DNA from: Candidatus Sumerlaeota bacterium
GTDB taxonomy: Bacteria > Sumerlaeota > Sumerlaeia > MWCT01 > JAUWMI01
Reading direction: 5' to 3'
NCBI GenBank assembly: GCA_030613245.1
Contig: JAUWMI010000001.1
Span: forward strand, 62,001 to 126,000
Length of the DNA: 64,000 nt
Shown: positions 1 through 8,231 of the stretch, piece by piece
Layout of the letters: each line of letters starts with the position of its first letter
How positions within the stretch are numbered: the stretch's first letter is position 1
Made by a program: the position numbers and the translations under genes
The notes under the pieces: model-generated
What the model saw: only the letters and a program-made list of their open reading frames with translations
Database searches by the model: none
Told to the model about the DNA's origin: nothing

Positions 1-313
1 AGAATATATCTGTGATCTCTGCCATAAAGAGATGCGTATGGAGAAAAAATGGTTCCACGGCCCGATCAATATTGGTGAATGCGCTGTATGCCATTATCCG
101 CATCAGTCGGTGTATCCTCATCTAGTGATAACAGATACTGACGACATCTGCCATCAGTGTCATCTGCGCAGCTTTATTCAGGATACCGAGGATCATCTGG
201 ATTTACAAGGGAAGACATGTCTTGAATGTCATGATCCGCACACAGGTGAATCGCGCGAAGAGAAAGACGCATCTCCCCAGGGCTTATCGGGAAGTAAGAG
301 AGGAGACGAATGA
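1..313 (+). CDS. Multihaem c-type cytochrome, C-terminal part
   Basis: The reading frame is open from the left edge (frame from base 2), so the gene begins outside the window. Four CXXCH haem-binding motifs are visible: CDLCH at bases 11-25, then CAVCH, CHQCH and CLECH. The last is followed by DPH, as in the 'doubled CXXCH' cytochrome family. Such proteins are exported and carry covalent haem in the periplasm or on the surface. The product ends with a short charged, haem-free tail. Its stop overlaps the next start (ATGA, 310-313), so it is translationally coupled to the NHL-repeat gene. Total haem number is unknown because the N-terminus is missing. Confidence 0.85.
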   Translation, partial: EYICDLCHKEMRMEKKWFHGPINIGECAVCHYPHQSVYPHLVITDTDDICHQCHLRSFIQDTEDHLDLQGKTCLECHDPHTGESREEKDASPQGLSGSKRGDE

Positions 314-1377
314 TACTGCGATATGGAGTATTCATCTGCGTGCTTGGGGTATTGCTTGAGGCGTGCGCAAGCGTGAAAGCGCCGGTGCCATCATCGCCTG
401 TGTTCTACCCTGCAGCACCGGCTGAGCCGCGCGTGCAATTTCTCACGGCGATTAGCTCATCGCGCGACCTCAGCCGATCCTCTGGCCGCAGGAGCTTCGC
501 TGACTTTATCCTGGGCAAGCAGCTACGTGCCCAGAAGATTATCAAGCCGTATGGCGTTGCCTATGCCAACGGAACGTTCTACGTATGCGACACGGTTGCT
601 CGCACCATCTGGGTGATTGATCTACATCAGGGGACATTTCTTCCGTTCAAAGGGGCCATGGGCGCTGGCCGCCTGATAAAGCCTATTAATATCGCGATTG
701 ACCCTGACGGCACCAGGTACGTCGCCGACTCAGGCCGCCAGCAGATTCTGGTGTACGATCAGCACGATCGCTTTCTTCGTGCGCTAGGCATGAAGGAGGA
801 GGTGCTTCCAGTAGACGTATTGATCGCTGGCGATCGCCTGTACGTGTGCGATATGCAGGATAACGAGATAGAAATCTGGGAGAAGGAAACAGGAAAGCGC
901 ATTGGCGGATTCGGACAGACTGGATCTGATCCGGGAGATTTGTTTCGGCCAACCAATATTGCGCAAGATGCAGAGGGAAATGTTTACGTCTCCGACTCAG
1001 GGAATTTTCGAATTCAAAAATTTACACTGATGGGAGAGCATCTGGCAACTATTGGAGGCTATGGCATTGCCTTTGGAAATTTTGTTCGGCCGAAAGGTGT
1101 GGCAGTGGATCGCGCAGGGCGTATCTACGAAGTTGACGCAGCATTTGAGAACGTCCAGATTTTTGATCAGGCCGGCAATCTCCTGCTTTTTTTAGGTGGA
1201 ACAGGGCAGGAACCAGGGAGTCTGGTGCTGCCGTCAAAAGTGATTGTAATTAACGAGGATTTAGCACACTTTCAGCGCTACGCCGCGCCCAATTTTGCTC
1301 TTGAGCACGTGATCGCAGTAACCAGCCAATACGGCCCGAACAAGCTTAATATCTATGGCTTTGGACACGTGCAGTGA
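310..1377 (+). CDS. NHL-repeat beta-propeller lipoprotein
   Basis: 355 residues. The N-terminus is a short hydrophobic signal ending in LLEAC, a plausible lipobox, so the protein is probably a lipoprotein. The body consists of repeated NHL/YWTD-like blades, each with a motif of the type 'I...PDG..YVADSG...I.vyd' (for example near residues 125-155 and 215-245), enough for a six-bladed propeller. NHL propellers usually bind other proteins or ligands and need not be enzymes. The start overlaps the stop of the upstream cytochrome. It is a paralogue of the gene at 11302: after the lipobox both have a P-rich linker, a YP..P..R..F segment and then the propeller. A scaffold or docking role for cytochromes is inference from context. 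Confidence 0.8.
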   Translation: MILRYGVFICVLGVLLEACASVKAPVPSSPVFYPAAPAEPRVQFLTAISSSRDLSRSSGRRSFADFILGKQLRAQKIIKPYGVAYANGTFYVCDTVARTIWVIDLHQGTFLPFKGAMGAGRLIKPINIAIDPDGTRYVADSGRQQILVYDQHDRFLRALGMKEEVLPVDVLIAGDRLYVCDMQDNEIEIWEKETGKRIGGFGQTGSDPGDLFRPTNIAQDAEGNVYVSDSGNFRIQKFTLMGEHLATIGGYGIAFGNFVRPKGVAVDRAGRIYEVDAAFENVQIFDQAGNLLLFLGGTGQEPGSLVLPSKVIVINEDLAHFQRYAAPNFALEHVIAVTSQYGPNKLNIYGFGHVQ

Positions 1378-1455
1378 GCCTGTGAAATGGTGTGTGAGTG
1401 GATGAGGTGAATCAAACAGGAAACCGAGTGAATTCCAGCAGGGCAGACTGACTCT

Positions 1456-3453
1456 ATGCGGATATCCAGCAGGCATGTGCGTAATCGGAGTGTTGCAGTA
1501 TGGGTTCTGGTTGGGCTGGTTTTTTCAGGAAGTCTGTTCACGCGGGGCAATGCTGAAGAGGAATTCGCACCGCTGCGGATTACAGAGTTTCAAGGCGAGC
1601 TAGGCGTCGAGTCGGAGTACTACCGCGATCAGGTTAAACACAAGGACGCACGGCTAGAGGATTACTGGTTTCGGCGCGTCACCATAGAGGAATACTTGCG
1701 GCTGGCTCTTCGTGGATCAATCTATCATCCGCGGTTTTTGAAGTTCCGGCTGGCAGGTAAGCTCAGGTTCGTGCAACAGGAATTCGACGCTTCGTTTACG
1801 GAGTCGCGGAACCTGCACGACGTCTTTCGAGAGTATGACGTTACTGTAGTGATGCTGGAGAAGCATCCCTATACAGTGACGGGGTTTGCACGGCGACACC
1901 AATCCTGGGCGACAACGCTTTTCTCGAATCGTTTCTACGTATTGCATGAGGATTATGGTGGGCGGATTGATCTGAAGTTTTTGCCATTTCCGACTCAGAT
2001 TTCATTGCGTAAATCACGACGCGTTGAAGACGGAGCATATAATCAGCGTATCGAGGATCGCGAGACCGTGAGTTTGCTTACGCGGCACTCAGTTGGTGAA
2101 TGGTTGCGGAGCACACTGCGCTATGACTACACAACGGTGGACGAAGAATATGAGTTCTATCGCGGCCAGTACCGTTCCGAGCAGCAGACCGAGTTATCGT
2201 CCCACATGGTGGATTTCTCCAATCAACTCTGGTTTGGCCCAAAGCGCACGAAGCGGCTGTTAAGCACGATTCGCTATTTCACGCAACAGGGCTCGTATGA
2301 TCTGCGCAGCCTGCGCGCGAGCCAGCGCCTGGTTATGGATCATTCCCGATGGTTACAAACGTATCTCCGCTACGGTATTCAGGATACCTCCACCCGGTCG
2401 CAAGATATTCGCGTATACGAAGGCGAGGCGGGACTGCGACATCAGCTTTTTGACAGCCTGACTACGCGCCTTGAAGCTCATGGCCGTAGAGAAGAGCAGG
2501 AGCGGTTCGATTCAACCACGGTCGGTGGGAGCGCGACTCTGGATTATCGCAAGACTACTGCCTTGGGATTGCTAACCGCGGGATTTGGCATTTGCTATGA
2601 TCGGATCAAGCAGGATATTGATGAAGCAGTACGTTCGATTTTTGACGAACAACACGTGCTGGAGGACGGACGCCGGGTATGGCTGCGTGGCCAGGATGTG
2701 ATCCGTTTAAGTGTCAAAGTGCGAGACCTGCGGCGAGAGCGTCTGTATGTTGAAGGTCTGGATTATCGACTGATTCCGGTGGGCAACCGGCTGATGATCG
2801 AGCGGGTCGTCGGAGGTGATATTGCAAACGGAGAAGTCGTGGCAATTGACTACAATTGCCGGGTGCAGCTAACCCCGCGGATCAATTCGATTTCCCAACA
2901 TTTCTACATTCAGCATGACTTCGAACGTTGGCTATCGCTCTACTACCAGTATGCACGTACGGATCAGGACGGGGACGGCGATGGGCAGCTCCGCTTATTA
3001 AATGATGAGCGGCATACGGTGGGAGCGCGGGTGCGCTGGAAGAATCTTGAATTTGTCGAGGAGTACGAGGATTATCACTCCGGACTGAGCGGTTACGAGC
3101 AGTTGCGCAGCGAGGGGAGTATCCACTTTCGTCCCACAGCGCGAACCTATGCAGGTCTGCTGGCGCAGCACCTGCATGTAGAGTATAGCGACGATGGGGA
3201 TCGGACCAATCAGCTGCAGTTGCTTGCGCGGTTTCGGGCGGCAATCAGACGTAGCACTACGATCGAGCTGGAGGGAGGATATCGGAGAGAAACGGGACGA
3301 ATTGACGAGGCACTCTGGGCGCTAAAGTCCTGCGTGAAATGGACCTGGCGTAAGCTCAGCCTGGAAGCTGGGGTGAACCTGCAATTTCGTGATTATGAAG
3401 ATAGTGATCTGGATCGGCGCTACGTTTATGTGCGGATGAGCCGTAAGTTATGA
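1456..3453 (+). CDS. Outer-membrane beta-barrel protein, porin partner of the cytochromes
   Basis: 665 residues with a signal peptide (basic start, hydrophobic core, probable cleavage after GNA near residue 33). The rest alternates polar and hydrophobic residues, rich in Arg, Tyr, Glu and Gln, with no haem motif. This is typical of a large transmembrane beta-barrel. A segment near residues 400-465 (ERLYVEGLDY ... IERVVGGDI) looks like an inserted non-barrel domain. The C-terminus ends in KL, without the usual terminal aromatic. It sits between an NHL protein and an octahaem cytochrome, the arrangement expected for a porin-cytochrome conduit. I cannot assign it to MtrB/PioB or another named family by eye. 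Confidence 0.7.
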   Translation: MRISSRHVRNRSVAVWVLVGLVFSGSLFTRGNAEEEFAPLRITEFQGELGVESEYYRDQVKHKDARLEDYWFRRVTIEEYLRLALRGSIYHPRFLKFRLAGKLRFVQQEFDASFTESRNLHDVFREYDVTVVMLEKHPYTVTGFARRHQSWATTLFSNRFYVLHEDYGGRIDLKFLPFPTQISLRKSRRVEDGAYNQRIEDRETVSLLTRHSVGEWLRSTLRYDYTTVDEEYEFYRGQYRSEQQTELSSHMVDFSNQLWFGPKRTKRLLSTIRYFTQQGSYDLRSLRASQRLVMDHSRWLQTYLRYGIQDTSTRSQDIRVYEGEAGLRHQLFDSLTTRLEAHGRREEQERFDSTTVGGSATLDYRKTTALGLLTAGFGICYDRIKQDIDEAVRSIFDEQHVLEDGRRVWLRGQDVIRLSVKVRDLRRERLYVEGLDYRLIPVGNRLMIERVVGGDIANGEVVAIDYNCRVQLTPRINSISQHFYIQHDFERWLSLYYQYARTDQDGDGDGQLRLLNDERHTVGARVRWKNLEFVEEYEDYHSGLSGYEQLRSEGSIHFRPTARTYAGLLAQHLHVEYSDDGDRTNQLQLLARFRAAIRRSTTIELEGGYRRETGRIDEALWALKSCVKWTWRKLSLEAGVNLQFRDYEDSDLDRRYVYVRMSRKL

Positions 3454-3478
3454 GAGCACGTCGTGTTCATGGCGATCA

Positions 3479-4522
3479 ATGTCCGAGTTTGTGTGTCGCG
3501 TTGGTGATATGCTGTGCCAATTGGAAAAAGCCAGGGGAGACGCTGCGATATTGAGCAATCGAGTGAGCCATACGCTTCGCCAATGGATGTTATACGTTGG
3601 GGCGGCGCTGTTTTGGGCAGTGCTAATGGGAACTGACGCGCAGGAGGTTCTCGTTCGTCCCAATATTACGGAGCCACACTGGGACAAAACGAGGTGCAGT
3701 ACGTGTCATCCCAGGATTGACGAGCAGGAGTTTGCCCTGGACGACACATCAATTCTTGACCTGTGTGGGACGTGCCATGATTTCACGTACCTTTCAACTA
3801 CCATGCATCCGCTTGACGTGCGGCCGTTGGCCCAGATGCGAGACCTTGAAGCGAAAAACATCAGTTTGGTGGACGGCAAGATTCACTGTATGTCGTGTCA
3901 TGATATTCTGCAGCAATGCTATCAGAAACCGGCTGATCGCACGCATAATCCCTATTTCTTATTTCTCGGCGCGGCTGGAACAATGACGGAGTTCTGCTTC
4001 CGCTGCCACCGCCGCGAATTTTACCAGAGTTACGATCCGCACAATCAGCTTACTGATGAGGGCGCCTATATATCAGAGAGCTGTGTCTTTTGCCATACAG
4101 TGAAAGGGGATGCGACATTGCCTCTGACTGCAGAGCAGTATCCATTGAAGCTGCCCGCGGACTCTCAGTGCATCAGCTGTCATGGAAATATTCCACATCC
4201 TTCTATGATTAATCATCTGGTGAAGGCATCACGCACTGTGCTGCTCAACATGGTTTGTTACGAGCAGAAGGATCGGTTTGTACTGCCGGTGGAGAAATTG
4301 CGTGCCTATCTGGAAGGAACGAATCGAATGCCCACCTCAGTGTCACTCGGACCAGAAGGACGTATTATGTGTACTACGTGTCATAATGCACACGAGAATG
4401 GACTTTTCCGCGCAGGGTCAATACATGCGCTGGGCGCCGAAGGTGATCGCCCTGCGAATAAGCGTCTGCGTTATCCAGAGCAGGAGATGTGTATATTTTG
4501 TCACCTGAGCAAAGGAAAGTAA
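3479..4522 (+). CDS. Octahaem c-type cytochrome
   Basis: 347 residues with eight CXXCH motifs: CSTCH, CGTCH, CMSCH, CFRCH, CVFCH, CISCH, CTTCH and CIFCH. A hydrophobic stretch near residues 37-53 ending in DAQ looks like the signal-peptide core. The first 36 residues may therefore be an over-long start, but later ATGs leave almost no basic n-region, so I keep the long form. The protein is expected in the periplasm or outer membrane. It lies 25 bases after the barrel gene and just before another octahaem gene, so it is the natural partner of the barrel. No catalytic haem motif such as CXXCK is present, which favours electron transfer over nitrite-type catalysis. Confidence 0.85.
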   Translation: MSEFVCRVGDMLCQLEKARGDAAILSNRVSHTLRQWMLYVGAALFWAVLMGTDAQEVLVRPNITEPHWDKTRCSTCHPRIDEQEFALDDTSILDLCGTCHDFTYLSTTMHPLDVRPLAQMRDLEAKNISLVDGKIHCMSCHDILQQCYQKPADRTHNPYFLFLGAAGTMTEFCFRCHRREFYQSYDPHNQLTDEGAYISESCVFCHTVKGDATLPLTAEQYPLKLPADSQCISCHGNIPHPSMINHLVKASRTVLLNMVCYEQKDRFVLPVEKLRAYLEGTNRMPTSVSLGPEGRIMCTTCHNAHENGLFRAGSIHALGAEGDRPANKRLRYPEQEMCIFCHLSKGK

Positions 4523-4557
4523 AAGAGCAGGTGCAACACATTAGTTCGGTGAAGGCG

Positions 4558-5703
4558 ATGATGCAGAAAGCATTGCTTGAGTTTTGCGTTATTGGATGGT
4601 TAGGGTCAGCGACTCGGCTGATTCGCTGGATAGGTGCGCTTGGTGTGATTGTGATTCTCAGCGCGTTACCCCTTGCCGCAGCAGCAATGGATGATGAGAA
4701 CTGTTTGATGTGTCATCGCTATCGGAAGCTGGGGATCATGGGGGCGAATGGAGAGCCAAGGTTTTTTTACATGGACGAGGCGGACTATGCGCACTCGCTT
4801 CATCGCAACACCTCTTGCCGGGGCTGCCATACTTACATTCGCAAGATTCCGCATGATCCAGTGATAGAGCTCGTGGATTGCACAACAAATTGCCATATCA
4901 AAGAGCCGTTTTCAAATCGTGAATTCTCGCATCAGCGCGTGGCGGACGAGCTGTCGCACAGCGCACACAGAATGCGCAAAGGGCCTGAAAGCGTATTGAA
5001 CCGCTATTTGCCAGATTGTAAGTACTGCCATACAAACGAGGTGATTGATTTTGGCCGTTCTGTCTTTCCACCAGAGATGCTAAAGCGCTGTATGGATTGC
5101 CACGAAGCGCGTGGCGTGACTACTGCATATCGCCATATGACCCAGCGTTTGGAGTACAAGACCACGCGGAGCGCGCGGGAAATCGTGGCGCTCTGCTCTG
5201 ACAACTGCCATGATAATCCGGAAGTCATGTCACATTTCACCACGAAAGAGCACGTGCTCGATGCCGTGGAGACGTACAAGCATAGTTTTCACTGGAAGGC
5301 GATTGTCTTTGGTGACGAGCATGCTGGAGAATGCGTGAATTGTCATAGCGGCCACTCAATCCATGACATCCGCCCCATAAGCGACCCACTGTCGGCGATT
5401 CACCCCGATAATATCCTGCAGTCGTGCAATCAGATTGATTGCCATACAAATGCGACGTATGAGATGACATTGATCAACGTGCATCCAACGGAGGACAAGA
5501 AGCGCAATCCGGTTATTTATGTTCTTCTCCTATTCTTTTCGTATCTGACCGTGCTGACCGTTGGGGGACTGGTTACAGTGATGTTGATGGAGACGTACCG
5601 GCGTGTGCGCGACGGCCGGGGGGCCTGGAGGGTGAGGAAACATCAATCGCTCTGGAATCGGCTGCTTCGTGAGAGAGCTTATAAAGCGAAAAAGGACGAG
5701 TAG
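4558..5703 (+). CDS. Membrane-anchored octahaem-type cytochrome with spaced haem motifs
   Basis: About 381 residues from the ATG at 4558; an upstream ATG at 4489 would overlap the previous gene by 34 bases. It has a signal-like hydrophobic segment ending near AAAA. There are five CXXCH motifs (CLMCH, CRGCH, CKYCH, CMDCH, CVNCH), two CX3CH (CTTNCH, CSDNCH) and one CX4CH (CNQIDCH), so up to eight haems. A C-terminal transmembrane helix (around FFSYLTVLTVGGLVTVMLM) is followed by a basic cytoplasmic tail. The tail abuts the cytochrome b gene with a two-base gap. This resembles a periplasmic multihaem subunit docked on a membrane quinol-oxidising cytochrome b; the pairing is inference. Confidence 0.85.
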   Translation: MMQKALLEFCVIGWLGSATRLIRWIGALGVIVILSALPLAAAAMDDENCLMCHRYRKLGIMGANGEPRFFYMDEADYAHSLHRNTSCRGCHTYIRKIPHDPVIELVDCTTNCHIKEPFSNREFSHQRVADELSHSAHRMRKGPESVLNRYLPDCKYCHTNEVIDFGRSVFPPEMLKRCMDCHEARGVTTAYRHMTQRLEYKTTRSAREIVALCSDNCHDNPEVMSHFTTKEHVLDAVETYKHSFHWKAIVFGDEHAGECVNCHSGHSIHDIRPISDPLSAIHPDNILQSCNQIDCHTNATYEMTLINVHPTEDKKRNPVIYVLLLFFSYLTVLTVGGLVTVMLMETYRRVRDGRGAWRVRKHQSLWNRLLRERAYKAKKDE

Positions 5704-5705
5704 CC

Positions 5706-6455
5706 ATGCTGTTCTACAAAATACGCAAAGGCGACTATCCGCGCTATTCCATTCACATCGTGATTCAGCACTTTCTGATGGCGGTATGCTTTGCAGTATT
5801 GGTAATCACCGGCATACCACTCAAGTACTATGATGCGCAATGGGCGTACTGGCTGAACTCAGCACTAGGCGGAATTGTGGTTACGCGGATTATTCATCGG
5901 GTGGCAGCCTGCGTGATGATGTTTTCCGGCGGATACCATTTAATGACTATCATTATCGGCCCTATGATGGCCATCTGGCAGAAGAAATTTAATATTCGCC
6001 GGACTATGATTCCATTACCCAAGGATTTTGTCGACTTCGTGCAGGATATCGAGTATTTTCTCGGGCTTCGCTCTACACGGCCAGCTATGGAGAAATTTTG
6101 CTATAAACAGAAGTTTCACTATTTGGCGGCCTTCTGGGGGAACGCGGTGTTGATTGCCTCCGGGCTCACGCTCTGGTTTCCAGAACAGGCCGTGCAGGTA
6201 CTGCCGCATTTGCGTCTTACCGTGGACATCTTTCGGTTGCTCCATTCCGACGAAGCTGTGCTTGCACTGCTGACCATTCTTGTGTGGCATCTCTACAATG
6301 TTCACCTGGCACCTGGCCGTTTCCCGATTCAATGGCTCTTTCTCACTGGCAGAATTACTAAGGATCATTTGATTGAGGAGCATTTTCTGGAATACCAGCG
6401 CCTGTTAAAGGAAGGGGCCATCAAAGAGGCCGAACCCACAGAGGATGCAGAGTAG
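5706..6455 (+). CDS. Membrane cytochrome b, formate dehydrogenase gamma/b561-like
   Basis: 249 residues with about four transmembrane helices (near residues 18-37, 65-90, 140-160 and 195-212). Helix-associated histidines suit two b haems: HIVIQH in helix 1, HRVA and GGYH in helix 2, KFHYLAAFW in helix 3 and VWHLYNVH in helix 4. This is the layout of di-haem cytochrome b subunits that exchange electrons with the quinone pool. A ribosome-binding site (AAGGACGAG) precedes the ATG. It is sandwiched between a C-terminally anchored multihaem protein and an N-terminally anchored trihaem protein, consistent with a quinol:cytochrome c module. Exact subfamily is uncertain. Confidence 0.85.
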   Translation: MLFYKIRKGDYPRYSIHIVIQHFLMAVCFAVLVITGIPLKYYDAQWAYWLNSALGGIVVTRIIHRVAACVMMFSGGYHLMTIIIGPMMAIWQKKFNIRRTMIPLPKDFVDFVQDIEYFLGLRSTRPAMEKFCYKQKFHYLAAFWGNAVLIASGLTLWFPEQAVQVLPHLRLTVDIFRLLHSDEAVLALLTILVWHLYNVHLAPGRFPIQWLFLTGRITKDHLIEEHFLEYQRLLKEGAIKEAEPTEDAE

Positions 6456-6456
6456 G

Positions 6457-7245
6457 ATGGCACAACGACTGACGAAGAGACGTATAATTCTCCTTATCGC
6501 CGTGGTAGGCCTGATCGTCATTGGCCTTCCCTATCTGGCGTACAAATTTATTTTCCCTCGCAGAATTCTCAAAGAGATATCCCCGCCACACGTGGTGGAG
6601 GTCAAGCTCTCACCTGAACAATATGAGGAGATCCACAGGCGTTTTCATCGCAACCTATTCGTGCAAACAATAGAGAACAAGGAGGACTATGCGTGTCTGA
6701 TCTGTCATACAATCTTTCCGCACAAGAAGCACAAGCGCTACCGCGCGATGATGAATATGCATTCCGACTTCCTTATCTGCCAGACTTGCCACGTCATAAG
6801 CGACGACACGACGCAACTTGTCTACAAGTGGGTTAACAGTACGGGTATAGAGCCCCATGGTAGACCATTCGGACTGGATTATGATAAAACGACCGGCTGG
6901 ATTGAAGACACTGATGATCACTATTCCAAGATTACGCCGTTCGTCAAAGAGAATGGAAGATTGCGCATCGTGGGGACTGATTATACGGCGGAGCAGGTAA
7001 GACAGTATTTAGCAACACAGCCGCAGCCTTATGCCGAGGAAGAAGCTCCCTCGGAGTTCCACTTGCGCATTACCACGACCGGGCACGAGTGTGAGGTGTG
7101 TCATGCGGAGAACAGCATTCTTGATTTTGCTGCTCTGGGCTTTAGTCCCACCCGCACAAAAGATTTAGTGACCCTGGGTATTAAAGGGATGGTGACGAAG
7201 TACGAGGCATTCTATCTGCCTGATCTGCTACGCAGGGAGGAGTAA
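6457..7245 (+). CDS. Membrane-anchored trihaem c-type cytochrome
   Basis: About 262 residues from the ATG at 6457; an ATG at 6445 lies inside the upstream gene and has no well-placed ribosome site. A basic N-terminus (QRLTKRR) and one hydrophobic helix form an uncleaved signal anchor, leaving the rest in the periplasm. Three CXXCH motifs are present (CLICH, CQTCH, CEVCH), with many free histidines that could be distal ligands (for example HKKHKRY). It is shorter in haem count than tetrahaem NapC/NirT proteins and does not show their helical pattern clearly. It follows the cytochrome b gene immediately and probably forms one membrane complex with it. Confidence 0.8.
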   Translation: MAQRLTKRRIILLIAVVGLIVIGLPYLAYKFIFPRRILKEISPPHVVEVKLSPEQYEEIHRRFHRNLFVQTIENKEDYACLICHTIFPHKKHKRYRAMMNMHSDFLICQTCHVISDDTTQLVYKWVNSTGIEPHGRPFGLDYDKTTGWIEDTDDHYSKITPFVKENGRLRIVGTDYTAEQVRQYLATQPQPYAEEEAPSEFHLRITTTGHECEVCHAENSILDFAALGFSPTRTKDLVTLGIKGMVTKYEAFYLPDLLRREE

Positions 7246-7268
7246 CACGCTATGTTTGGGAGGCGCAG

Positions 7269-8231
7269 GTGATACCACAAGTGCGCATGTGTGTATGCCG
7301 CTGGCAATGGGTGGCGGTCCTCGCGCTCTTAAGCATATGGAGCAGCTGGGCTCCTTTCATCGCCCATGGCTACGACATCATACAAATTGAGCCGCTCTTT
7401 GACATTTCTGGGCCAACCACTGCACCGTTGAATCAACCAACGGATGTCATCACAGGGCGTGGTGGCAACATTTACGTTCTTGATGGCGTTGAAAATCGGG
7501 TTGCGGTCTTTGACAGTACAGGGCGCTTCCTCTTTCACTTTGGCCGTGCGGGCGCTGCGCCCGGCGAGTTCAACCAGCCGGTCGGGATAGGCGCAGATCA
7601 GAGCGGCACCATATACGTGGCCGACACTGGTAACCATCGTGTCCAGTGGTTCTCCGGTGATGGGCGGTTTCTGGGGGAGATGATACTTACGAGCGAAGGA
7701 GTAGATGTTCCGCCTGATCCAACTGACGTGACGATCTCACCATTCACCGGCCATTGTTACGTCGTGGATAATGACAACCACCGAATTCTTATCTATCGCA
7801 AGAGCGGAGAGTTCTATGGTGAATTTGGCGGGCATGGCGAGGAAGTTGGCTATTTTCGGTATCCTGCGACACTGGCGATTGATGAGTCAGGTGACGTATA
7901 CGTAGTGGATGTCATTAATGCACGGATAAATGTGTTTAATCCTATCGGGCGGTATCCGCGGTTCATCGGAGAATGGGGGATCAATCCGGGCAAGTTGTTC
8001 CGGCCCAAAGGGATTGCCCTTGGCAGCCAGAAGCGCGTGTTTGTGAGCGATAGCTATGTTGGATATGTACAGGTGTTTAGCACTGAGGGAGATTTTCTGG
8101 GAATTCTTGGCACGTCATCTGACAAGGCAATGAAATTTAAGACGCCTACGAGTCTTCACGTTGATGCGATGAACAGGCTGTATGTCGTGGAGACGCTGGC
8201 AAATCGGGCACGGGTCTTTCGGTTCAAATGA
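7269..8231 (+). CDS. Secreted NHL-repeat beta-propeller protein
   Basis: 320 residues starting at GTG 7269, chosen because GGGAGG lies five bases upstream. A signal peptide is followed by mature sequence from about residue 35 (GYDII). At least five NHL blades can be seen (for example YVLDGVENRVAVF and YVADTGNHRVQWF). There is no lipobox, unlike the NHL genes at 310 and 11302, so the protein is probably soluble in the periplasm or surface-associated. Its stop overlaps the start of the 24-haem gene (ATGA, 8228-8231), so the two products are made together. The role is unknown; a structural partner of the large cytochrome is a reasonable inference. Confidence 0.8.
   Translation: MIPQVRMCVCRWQWVAVLALLSIWSSWAPFIAHGYDIIQIEPLFDISGPTTAPLNQPTDVITGRGGNIYVLDGVENRVAVFDSTGRFLFHFGRAGAAPGEFNQPVGIGADQSGTIYVADTGNHRVQWFSGDGRFLGEMILTSEGVDVPPDPTDVTISPFTGHCYVVDNDNHRILIYRKSGEFYGEFGGHGEEVGYFRYPATLAIDESGDVYVVDVINARINVFNPIGRYPRFIGEWGINPGKLFRPKGIALGSQKRVFVSDSYVGYVQVFSTEGDFLGILGTSSDKAMKFKTPTSLHVDAMNRLYVVETLANRARVFRFK

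Noticed and set aside
4489-4557. Longer N-terminus of the octahaem-type cytochrome
   Set aside because: It would overlap the upstream cytochrome gene by 34 bases and put an extra charged segment before the signal peptide.
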